A stretch of DNA of 12,247 bases from an uncultured Rhodanobacteraceae bacterium (GTDB lineage Bacteria; Pseudomonadota; Gammaproteobacteria; Xanthomonadales; Ahniellaceae). The translations under genes and the position numbers were made by a program. The stretch spans positions 1 to 12,247 of the forward strand of contig CALMWD010000190.1 of assembly GCA_937873105.1 (NCBI GenBank), written 5' to 3'. Every line of letters starts with the position of its first letter. Positions within the stretch are counted from its first letter, which is position 1. Under the pieces are notes generated by a model. It had not been told where the DNA came from and did not search any database. It was given only the letters and a program-made list of their open reading frames with translations. This document shows positions 6,747-12,247 of the stretch, piece by piece.

Positions 6747-8408
6747 TCAGTTCGCCGCGTAGACGCGCACGCCGCCGAGCCAGGTCTGGAGCACGCGCGT
6801 GCGCAGGATCAGCTCCGCCGGCACGCGCATCAGGTCCTGGTCGAGCACCACGAAATCGGCGCGCTTGCCTGGGCTGAGCGAACCGACCTCGGCCTCCATG
6901 AAGGCGGCCTGCGCCGGCCACAGCGTCATCGACCTCAGCGCTTCCTCGCGGGTCATGCGCTGTTCCGGATGCCAGCCGCCGGCCGGCCAGTCGTTCGCGT
7001 CCTGGCGCGACACCGAGGCATGGAACGAGATCAGCGGATTCGGCAGTTCCACCGGCAAGTCGGAACCATTCGGCACGATGACGCCGGTATCGAGCAAGGA
7101 ACGCCAGGCATAGGCGCCGAGCTCGCGCGTCGGGCCGATGCGCGCGCCGGCCCAGTACATGTCGCTGGTCTGGTGGCTGCCCTGCATGCTCGGGATCACG
7201 CCGAGCTCGGCGAAGCGCGCGATCTCGTCCGGATGCAGGATCTGCGCGTGTTCGATGCGGAAGCGATGGTCGGCGACCGGCACCGCGTCGAAGGCCTGCG
7301 CAAGCTCGTCGAGCACGACGCGATTGGCGCGGTCGCCGATGGCATGCGTGTTGACCTGGAAACCGGCCTTCAATGCCCTCGTCGCGACCGCGCGCACGCG
7401 GCCGGCCGGCAAGGTCGCCAGCCCCGAATGCCCCGGCGCATCGGCATAGGGTTCGAGCAGCCAGGCACCGCGTGAACCGAGGGCGCCGTCGGCCGAGAGC
7501 TTGATCGAGCGGAGCCACAGGCGACCGTCGTGCAGACCGTTCCGGGCGCCGCGCGCGAGCGCCCAGTCGATGTCGCCATCACTGCCGGCCACCATCACGT
7601 AGTTGCGCAAGCCGAAGCGGCCTTCGCGCGCCAGGGCCTCGTAGACCGCGATCACGTCGCGCGGCACGCCGGCATCATGGATGCCGGTGAGGCCCCAGCG
7701 CTGCAGTTCGGCGATGGCGCGGCCGACGGCGTCGCGAAGCTCGTCCTCGGTCGGCGCCGGCATCACCTTCGTGACCAGGTCGATGGCATTGTCCACCAGC
7801 ACGCCGGTCGGTTCGCCCTCGGCATCGCGCTCGATGCGGCCGCCTTCCGGGTCGAGCGTGTCGCGGCCGATGCCGGCGGCTTGCAGCGCCGCGGCATTGA
7901 CGAGCACGGCATGGCCGTCGACGCGTTCGAGCAGCACCGGGTGTTCGCCCGTCTTCGCGCTCAGGGCCGCATGCTCGGGAAAGCGGGTATCGGCCCAGTC
8001 GTTCTGGTCCCAGCCGCGACCGACGATCCAGCGTCCGGCCGGGGTCGCGTCGCGGCGTTCGAGCACCTTCGCGATCACCGCGTCGTACGAGCTCGTGCCG
8101 CGCAGGTCCAGGGTCTGCAGGCCCTGGCCGAGCCCGAGCAGGTGCGCGTGCGCATCGATCATGCCGGGGATGACGGTGCGTCCATCGAGGTCGAGCAGCC
8201 GCGTGTTCGCGCCGCGCAGGCTCATCGCCTCGCGTTCGCTGCCGACGAAGACGACGCGCCCGTCGCGGATCGCCATCGCCCGGGCCAAGGGCCGCGCCGC
8301 GTCGACGGTGTGGATGCGCGCGTCGTGCACGATCAGGTCGGCCGCAGGCGGAGCCGCATGGGTCGCGGCTGCGACGATCAAACCCAGGAGAACGCTCGAT
8401 GCACGCAT
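6747..8408 (-). CDS. Exported amidohydrolase, YtcJ-like amidohydrolase family 3
   Basis: A 553-residue metal-dependent hydrolase with a signal peptide (MRASSVLLGLIVAAATHA, cut before APPA), so probably periplasmic. Landmarks of the amidohydrolase superfamily are in order: a small beta domain with VIPGMIDAHAHL at 79-90 (His87 and His89 bind metal), IKLSADGALGSRGA around Lys303, NTHAIGDRA with His355, RIEHAQI with His387, NGSDLPVE with Asp450, and the C-terminal SLSPGKRADFVVLD at 511-523. These residues suggest an intact active site. Related YtcJ-type enzymes hydrolyse N-substituted amides or formamides, but substrates vary and the actual one cannot be told here. The gene is preceded 60 bases upstream by the SPFH gene on the same strand. 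The start at 8408 has only a weak upstream purine run. Confidence 0.93.
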   Translation of the reverse strand: MRASSVLLGLIVAAATHAAPPAADLIVHDARIHTVDAARPLARAMAIRDGRVVFVGSEREAMSLRGANTRLLDLDGRTVIPGMIDAHAHLLGLGQGLQTLDLRGTSSYDAVIAKVLERRDATPAGRWIVGRGWDQNDWADTRFPEHAALSAKTGEHPVLLERVDGHAVLVNAAALQAAGIGRDTLDPEGGRIERDAEGEPTGVLVDNAIDLVTKVMPAPTEDELRDAVGRAIAELQRWGLTGIHDAGVPRDVIAVYEALAREGRFGLRNYVMVAGSDGDIDWALARGARNGLHDGRLWLRSIKLSADGALGSRGAWLLEPYADAPGHSGLATLPAGRVRAVATRALKAGFQVNTHAIGDRANRVVLDELAQAFDAVPVADHRFRIEHAQILHPDEIARFAELGVIPSMQGSHQTSDMYWAGARIGPTRELGAYAWRSLLDTGVIVPNGSDLPVELPNPLISFHASVSRQDANDWPAGGWHPEQRMTREEALRSMTLWPAQAAFMEAEVGSLSPGKRADFVVLDQDLMRVPAELILRTRVLQTWLGGVRVYAAN

Positions 8409-8468
8409 GGCCGATCCCGACGCGAAGGGACCGCGAGTATCGGCAGCCGGACGAGGAACGACAACCGT

Positions 8469-8948
8469 TCAGCCGATGCAGTTGGTCAGGATCGCGAGTT
8501 CGAGCCGCGTCAGCAGGATGCCTTCATCGCGCAGGCTCTGGCGCAGGTCGTCGCGCAGGCAGCGATTGCGTTCGGCCGGCGAGAGTTCGGCCAATTGCGG
8601 CAGCGAACCCGAGAGTTGCGTCAGCACCGCATCCTGCACCCGGGCGTCGATGTCGGCGTCGCTGGCCAGGGCACGTTCGGCGTCCAGCACCTGGAAGTAG
8701 ATGCGTCCGGCCACGCGCGCCATGTGTGCGCCGGCATGGACGCGGCGCGGCGCGAGCTCGAGATGGCGCCCGAGCAGGGAGACGCGGGTCGCGATGGCTT
8801 CGCCCGGCAGCAGCCAGTGCACGCCCGGCGTCAGCACGCCCGCGGGACGGCCGAAGCGGCTCAATCGCGCCACTTCACCTTCGCGCACACGGCGCAGTCC
8901 TGCGAACAGGACCAAGGGGGTCGCCAAGATCAGAAACCAGAGCCACAT
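8469..8948 (-). CDS. Compact SPFH / band 7 (stomatin-prohibitin-like) membrane protein
   Basis: A 159-residue protein with one N-terminal transmembrane segment (about residues 2-18, MWLWFLILATPLVLFAGL). A short SPFH-like domain follows: VREGEVARLSRFGRPAGVLTPGVHWLLP matches the VxxGExGVVxxFGRxxxxLxPGLHWxxP opening of band 7 proteins. RIYFQVLDAERA (about 82-93) and VQDAVLTQL (104-112) match the later core, and the helix ending DEGILLTRLELAIL (141-154) matches the family's terminal GI-V-xxVxI strand. Typical bacterial SPFH proteins run on for another 80-150 residues as a coiled coil; here it stops just after the SPFH core. Band 7 proteins oligomerise at membranes and often assist proteases; the role here is unknown. 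The gene shares an AT-rich divergent promoter region with the SRPBCC gene. Confidence 0.75.
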   Translation of the reverse strand: MWLWFLILATPLVLFAGLRRVREGEVARLSRFGRPAGVLTPGVHWLLPGEAIATRVSLLGRHLELAPRRVHAGAHMARVAGRIYFQVLDAERALASDADIDARVQDAVLTQLSGSLPQLAELSPAERNRCLRDDLRQSLRDEGILLTRLELAILTNCIG

Positions 8949-8976
8949 AAAATCAATCTCTTATGAGCTTTACTTA

Positions 8977-9006
8977 AATTTACTCCTCAATATCACGGGT
9001 CTGCAA
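8977..9006 (-). promoter_or_regulatory. Possible promoter of the SPFH gene
   Basis: On the minus strand TTGCAG (9006-9001) and TAAATT (8982-8977) are separated by 18 bases, matching the sigma-70 elements at four of six positions each. They lie in an AT-rich stretch about 30 bases before the ATG. The match is weak, and AT richness alone gives such hits easily. Confidence 0.3.
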
Positions 9007-9012
9007 GCGGAC

Positions 9013-9041
9013 TTGACGCCGAATCTCTTGCGATTGCGAAT
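9013..9041 (+). promoter_or_regulatory. Possible promoter of the SRPBCC gene, overlapped by the Fur box
   Basis: TTGACG at 9013-9018 is five of six against the -35 consensus. A weak -10 (GCGAAT at 9036-9041, three of six) stands 17 bases downstream, inside the candidate Fur box. This would give a leader of roughly 25-30 bases before the ATG at 9076. A repressor bound at 9033-9051 would cover the -10 region. Confidence 0.4.
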
Positions 9042-9051
9042 CATTCTCATT
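9033..9051 (+). promoter_or_regulatory. Candidate Fur box
   Basis: The 19 bases ATTGCGAATCATTCTCATT differ at two positions from AATGAGAATCATTCTCATT, a common form of the gammaproteobacterial Fur site. Shifted to the classical 19-base palindrome the match is about 13 of 19, with the right half (ATCATTCTC) nearly perfect. The site ends 24 bases before the SRPBCC start codon and overlaps its likely -10 element, the usual place for iron-dependent repression. It is 84 bases from the divergent SPFH start. Confidence 0.65.
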
Positions 9052-9075
9052 CACGTGATTCATGGGACATCATTG

Positions 9076-9642
9076 ATGACACAGCGCCTCGAATGCTCCT
9101 CGTCCCCGGGACCGGCCGCGGCGCCCGCGCCCCGGCCTGAAGAACGCAGCACGATTCATGCCGCCTGCCCGGAAGCCGTGCTCTGCGCGCAGTCCCGGAT
9201 TCCGTTGCCGTTCGCTTCGAACCGCGTGTTCGACGGCCTGCGCAACCTGGCCCGTCTCGCCGACTGGTGGCCCGGTGCGACCGGCATCGATGCCTTGCCG
9301 CCAGGCGTGTACGGCGCCGGCGACGCCGCCCTGTTGAGCTTGGGGCCGGAGCGCGCCGGCGTGCACGTGATCGCCTACAAGCCGGGGCGACGCATCGTCT
9401 TGTCGATGCTGTTGCCGAGCGGTCGCGTCCTGGTCGACCTGCGCGTGCGCGGCGACGAGACGGCAACGACGCTGAGCCTGGCGATCGAGTCGCCGCGCGC
9501 ACCGAACCTGCTGGCGCAGACCCTGCAAGGCCTGCGCCTGCGCAAGCTGTGCCGCGATGCCGGCGCGCGCCTGGAGCGGCATCTGCGGCAGTCGCCGACG
9601 GTCAATCCGGCGTCGACCCGGCTACGTCGGCCCCAGGCCTGA
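9076..9642 (+). CDS. SRPBCC-fold (polyketide cyclase/START-like) protein, possibly iron-regulated
   Basis: A 188-residue protein. GGGA at 9064-9067, eight bases upstream, supports the ATG at 9076, although the frame is open further upstream. Residues about 42-170 look like a SRPBCC domain: the start IPLPFASNRVFDGLRNLARLADWWPG has the hydrophobic strand, VFD helix and WWPG found at the front of such ligand-binding domains, followed by alternating strands (VHVIAYKPGRRIVLSML, VLVDLRV, ATTLSLAIES) and a long C-terminal helix (NLLAQTLQGLRLRKLCRDAGARLERHL). The first 40 residues are proline- and alanine-rich with three cysteines and no clear signal peptide. The fold call rests on pattern, not on a motif, and the ligand is unknown. 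A candidate Fur box precedes it. The 3' end overlaps the convergent ABC ATPase gene by 21 bases. Confidence 0.6.
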   Translation: MTQRLECSSSPGPAAAPAPRPEERSTIHAACPEAVLCAQSRIPLPFASNRVFDGLRNLARLADWWPGATGIDALPPGVYGAGDAALLSLGPERAGVHVIAYKPGRRIVLSMLLPSGRVLVDLRVRGDETATTLSLAIESPRAPNLLAQTLQGLRLRKLCRDAGARLERHLRQSPTVNPASTRLRRPQA

Positions 9643-11148
9643 AGCCGCGAGCAAGGCGCGGGTATGCGCGTGCTGCGGGTGCGCGAATACGCTGCGGGTG
9701 TCGCCCTGCTCGACCACGCGTCCGCCTTCCAGCACCAGTACGCGGTCGCAGAGCGCGCGCACGGCCTCGAGGTCGTGCGAGACGAAGACCAGGCTCAGGC
9801 CGCGGCTGCGCTGCAGGTCGCGCAACAGGTCGAGGATGCCGGCCTGCACCGACAGGTCCAGCGCCGACACCGCCTCGTCGCAAACCAGAACCTCGGGGTC
9901 CAGGGCCAAGGCGCGCGCGATCGCGACGCGCTGCTTCTGCCCGCCCGACAACGCGTGCGGCCGTCGATCCGCAAGCGCCACGTCGAGCCGCACCGCGGCG
10001 AGCAGTTCGCCGACCGTCGCGCGCTGCGCGGCGACATCGCCGAGGCCATGCAGGCGCAACGGTTCGCGCAGGCTGTCGGCGACGCTGAAGCGCGGATCGA
10101 GCGCGCTGCCCGGATCCTGGAACACGATCTGCACGCGGCGCCGCCAGGCCTTGCGGGCGGAGCCCGTCAGCAGGAACGGATCGGCGCCGGCGACGCGGAG
10201 CGTTTGCGCATGTCCGCGCTGCAAGGCCAGCAGCACGCGCGCCAGCGTCGACTTGCCGCTGCCCGAGGCGCCGACGACGCCGAGCGCCGCACCCCGCGGC
10301 AACACGAACGACACCTCGCGCAGGGCCGGGCGCCGGGCGTAGTCGGCCTGCAAGGCGACGACCTGCAGGATCGGTTCGCCGATCACCGCGGGCGGAGCCT
10401 CGCCGCGCCTGGCCGCCGCCAGCAAGTCGCGCGCGGCCTCGCTCGGTGCGGCGGCGAAGAACGTCTCCCGGTCGGCGCTCGCGTCGACGCGACCGGCGCG
10501 CAACAACAGCACGCGGTCGGCGATGCGCCGCACCGCGTGCAGGTCGTGGCTGATGAACAGCAGCGACAGGCCACGCTCGCGACGCAGGCGGTCGAGCAGA
10601 TCGAGCACGCCGGCCGCGGCCAGCGGATCGAGCGCGGCGGTGACTTCGTCGGCGATCAGCAGGCGCGGCGACGACGCCAGCGCCAGCGCGATCATCACGC
10701 GCTGGCGTTGTCCGCCGGAGAGTTCGTGCGGATAACGCGCGGCCAAGACCGGGGCATCGTCGAGCCCGACCTCGCGCAGGGCCGCGACGACGGCGCAGGC
10801 GTTGCCGGCACGACGCAGGGCTTCGTCGAGCTGCGCGCCGATGCGCCGCAGCGGATGCAGGCTGGCCGCGGCGTCCTGGAACACCATCGCGATGTCACGG
10901 CCGCGGCACGCGGCGATGCGCGCAGCATCGAGCGGGGCACCGTCGAAGCGCAGCTCGCCCGCGCATCGCGTGCCCTTCGGCAGCAGTCCGATCAGGGCTC
11001 GCGCGATCGTCGACTTGCCGCTGCCGGATTCGCCGAGCACGGCCAGGCACTCCCCGGCCGCGAGATCGAAGCCGACCTCGTGCAGCACGTCGGGACCGTC
11101 GCGATATCCGATCCGCAGGGCATGCGCCGACAGCAGCGGCGCGTTCAT
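9622..11148 (-). CDS. Peptide-type ABC transporter ATPase, two fused nucleotide-binding domains
   Basis: A 508-residue fusion of DppD- and DppF-like ATPases. Domain 1 has Walker A GESGSGKST (39-47), Q-loop Gln91, signature LSGGQ (143-147), Walker B LLIADE (163-168) and switch His201. Domain 2 has Walker A GASGSGKST (293-301), Gln344, signature LSGGQ (400-404), Walker B VLVCDE (420-425) and His458. Both sites look complete. Such fused subunits energise import of peptides, or nickel and similar ligands, through the inner membrane. The start at 11148 overlaps the permease stop as ATGA, which indicates translational coupling; the open frame to 11850 is only read-through within the permease gene. 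The C-terminal helix after each domain is short, and the cysteine-rich motif of iron-sulfur-bearing Opp ATPases is not seen. The stop at 9622-9624 lies inside the convergent SRPBCC gene. Confidence 0.95.
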   Translation of the reverse strand: MNAPLLSAHALRIGYRDGPDVLHEVGFDLAAGECLAVLGESGSGKSTIARALIGLLPKGTRCAGELRFDGAPLDAARIAACRGRDIAMVFQDAAASLHPLRRIGAQLDEALRRAGNACAVVAALREVGLDDAPVLAARYPHELSGGQRQRVMIALALASSPRLLIADEVTAALDPLAAAGVLDLLDRLRRERGLSLLFISHDLHAVRRIADRVLLLRAGRVDASADRETFFAAAPSEAARDLLAAARRGEAPPAVIGEPILQVVALQADYARRPALREVSFVLPRGAALGVVGASGSGKSTLARVLLALQRGHAQTLRVAGADPFLLTGSARKAWRRRVQIVFQDPGSALDPRFSVADSLREPLRLHGLGDVAAQRATVGELLAAVRLDVALADRRPHALSGGQKQRVAIARALALDPEVLVCDEAVSALDLSVQAGILDLLRDLQRSRGLSLVFVSHDLEAVRALCDRVLVLEGGRVVEQGDTRSVFAHPQHAHTRALLAASGLGPT

Positions 11149-11957
11149 GCCGAACGTACCGCCAGGCGCGCACGCAAGGCGTCGCCGAGCAGGGTGAAGG
11201 CGATCAGCAGCAAGGCCAGGAAGGTCGCCGGCGCCAGCAGGACCCAGGGCGCATCCTCGAGTTCCTGCACGCCCTCGGCGAGCAGGCCGCCGAGGCTGAC
11301 CGAGGGCTCGTCGAGGCCGAGGCCGAGGAAGCTCAGGAAGGATTCGACGAGGATGGCCTGCGGCACCGCGAGGCTGAGGTAGACGAAGGCGAAACCGAGC
11401 TGGTTCGGCCCGATGTGCCGCGTCAGCAGCCACCACGGTCCGGCCCCGAGCGCGCGCGCCGCCTGCACGAAGGGCAGGACGCGCAAGCGTGCGGCTTCGG
11501 CGCGCAGCATGCGCGCGAGGTCGATGCAGGCATAGGCCCCGACGGCCAGCACCAGCAGCACGGCGCTGCGCCCGAACAGGGTCAGCAGCAGGACCACGAT
11601 CAGCAGGAAGGGCAGCGCCGACACGACATCGAGCGCACGCATCATCGCCCGTTCCGCGCCGCCTCCGAGCGTGCCGGCCAGGGCGCCGTAGGCAAGTCCG
11701 AACAGCAGCGCAACCAGGCCTGCGCCGAAACCGAGCAGCAGCGAGACCCGCCCCGCCAGCAGAGTGCGCACGAACACGTCGCGACCGATCGCATCGGAAC
11801 CGAGCCAGTGGCCATGGGCGAGGCCAGGCGCGATCTGCAACTGCGCCCAATCCGTGTGCCAGGCGTCGAAGGGCCGCAGCCAGGGTCCGACCAGGCTGGC
11901 GGCCGCGAGCAGGACGAACAGTCCGACCGCGACGCGCAGCCTGCGATCGCCGGCCAT
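11145..11957 (-). CDS. Peptide-type ABC transporter permease, DppC/OppC family
   Basis: A 270-residue inner-membrane permease. It has the DppC/OppC opening: a first helix (about residues 8-24), then HWLGSDAIGRDVFVRTLLAGRVSLLLG around 50-76. Further helices are near 77-98, 112-128, 131-147, 188-204 and 237-257. The cytoplasmic coupling loop is EAARLRVLPFVQAARALGAG...HIGPN (154-185), matching the EAA motif that contacts the ATPase. It would form half of the membrane pore with a DppB-like partner, which is not in the window. The gene starts 2 bases after the EAL-protein stop and its own stop overlaps the ATPase start, so the three genes are probably one transcript. Confidence 0.93.
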   Translation of the reverse strand: MAGDRRLRVAVGLFVLLAAASLVGPWLRPFDAWHTDWAQLQIAPGLAHGHWLGSDAIGRDVFVRTLLAGRVSLLLGFGAGLVALLFGLAYGALAGTLGGGAERAMMRALDVVSALPFLLIVVLLLTLFGRSAVLLVLAVGAYACIDLARMLRAEAARLRVLPFVQAARALGAGPWWLLTRHIGPNQLGFAFVYLSLAVPQAILVESFLSFLGLGLDEPSVSLGGLLAEGVQELEDAPWVLLAPATFLALLLIAFTLLGDALRARLAVRSA

Positions 11958-11959
11958 GC

Positions 11960-12247
11960 TCAGCGCGGCAGCAGGGCCGCGAGGTCGAGTCCGGCGAGGC
12001 GGCGCGGCGCGCCGAGCCAGTGGCCCTGGGCGTATTCGACGCCGCAGTGGCGCAGCGCCGACAGGGTCGCGAAGGAATCGACGTGTTCGCCGATCACGGC
12101 CAGCTTCATCGACTGCTCCGATCCGTCGATGGCCGAAAACGCATTCCGTCCGACGACGCGCGCGCTCCTCGTCGAGACGCCGACGAATCCTTTGATGAAG
12201 ATCGCGGACATCGCCCCGATTGTCGACCGGGTTCTAGGTGAACAGGT
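11960..12247 (-). CDS. EAL-domain protein, C-terminal part (runs off right edge)
   Basis: The frame is open from the window edge through 95 residues to a TGA at 11960-11962, so the gene most likely begins outside. An ATG at 12211 exists but lacks a good ribosome site and falls inside the domain. The fragment matches the end of EAL cyclic-di-GMP phosphodiesterases: AIFIKGF (the lysine strand, normally KID/KLD), MKLAVIGEHVDS (normally VIAEGVE), and CGVEYAQGHWLGAPR (normally GCDxxQGYxxxxP). The lysine, first glutamate and QG are kept, but the Asp after Lys is Gly and the EGVE block is changed, so activity is uncertain; the EAL motif itself is outside the window. Its stop lies 2 bases before the permease start. 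Confidence 0.72.
   Translation of the reverse strand, partial: TCSPRTRSTIGAMSAIFIKGFVGVSTRSARVVGRNAFSAIDGSEQSMKLAVIGEHVDSFATLSALRHCGVEYAQGHWLGAPRRLAGLDLAALLPR

Noticed and set aside
8410..8444. Inverted repeat GCCGAT / ATCGGC 23 bases apart before the amidohydrolase start
   Set aside because: Six-base arms with a long spacer are expected by chance. No operator family fits, and it overlaps no promoter I can define.
7530..8966. A 478-codon plus-strand open frame opposite the amidohydrolase and SPFH genes
   Set aside because: It crosses the gap between two real minus-strand genes and shows no domain or start signal.
9664..11382. A 572-codon plus-strand open frame opposite the ABC ATPase and permease
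   Set aside because: Low-complexity Arg/Ala composition, and the minus strand encodes two complete ATPase domains and a permease.
1..12247. Mobile elements, CRISPR arrays, tRNA or other RNA genes
   Set aside because: No transposase or integrase reading frame, no spaced direct DNA repeats, and no cloverleaf-like sequence noticed in the gaps. The composition is even apart from the AT-rich promoter gap at 8949-9000 (about 28% GC by my count over 50 bases).

Overview
The window reads as chromosomal DNA of a high-GC gammaproteobacterium, most likely of the Xanthomonadales (Lysobacterales). The grounds are a close homologue of the nucleoside diphosphate kinase regulator Rnk, a DUF3014 membrane protein, and two secreted proteins with a Asp-Gly-Phe-Glu tail of a kind I associate with that order. 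The placement is inference from gene content and composition; there is no rRNA or marker gene. I see no tRNA, rRNA, CRISPR array, insertion sequence or phage gene. No gap between genes exceeds 300 bases, and the largest are 8949-9075 and 5036-5156.

Left part (1-5035, all minus strand): the N-terminal end of a saccharopine dehydrogenase-like NAD(P)-binding protein runs off the left edge. Next come a secreted protein built from two copies of a DUF11-like domain, a large secreted protein with seven SBBP-type repeats plus a DUF11 domain, and an alpha/beta hydrolase. The two secreted proteins are neighbours and both carry the DGFE motif near the C-terminus.

Middle (5157-8948): a plus-strand cluster of a DUF3014 membrane protein, rnk and a small three-helix membrane protein. 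It converges with a minus-strand pair, a compact SPFH/band 7 protein followed by an exported metal-dependent amidohydrolase. The convergent stop codons abut with no base between them.

Right part (8949-12247): an AT-rich divergent promoter region holds a good candidate Fur box just upstream of a SRPBCC-like gene on the plus strand. That gene's 3' end overlaps tail to tail with a minus-strand operon. Reading leftward, the operon is an EAL-domain (cyclic-di-GMP phosphodiesterase-like) protein cut by the window edge, then a DppC/OppC-type peptide ABC permease, then a fused double-ATPase subunit. The EAL and permease genes are 2 bases apart, and the permease and ATPase overlap by ATGA, so all three are probably co-translated. 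The second permease and the binding protein expected for this importer class are not in the window.

Most genes belong to known families. The points most worth a second look are the Fur box in front of an uncharacterised SRPBCC gene, the DGFE tail shared by two secreted repeat proteins, the exact internal duplication with conserved cysteine spacing in one of them, and the EAL gene joined to a peptide transporter operon. I do not see convincing evidence of a wholly new multi-gene system.
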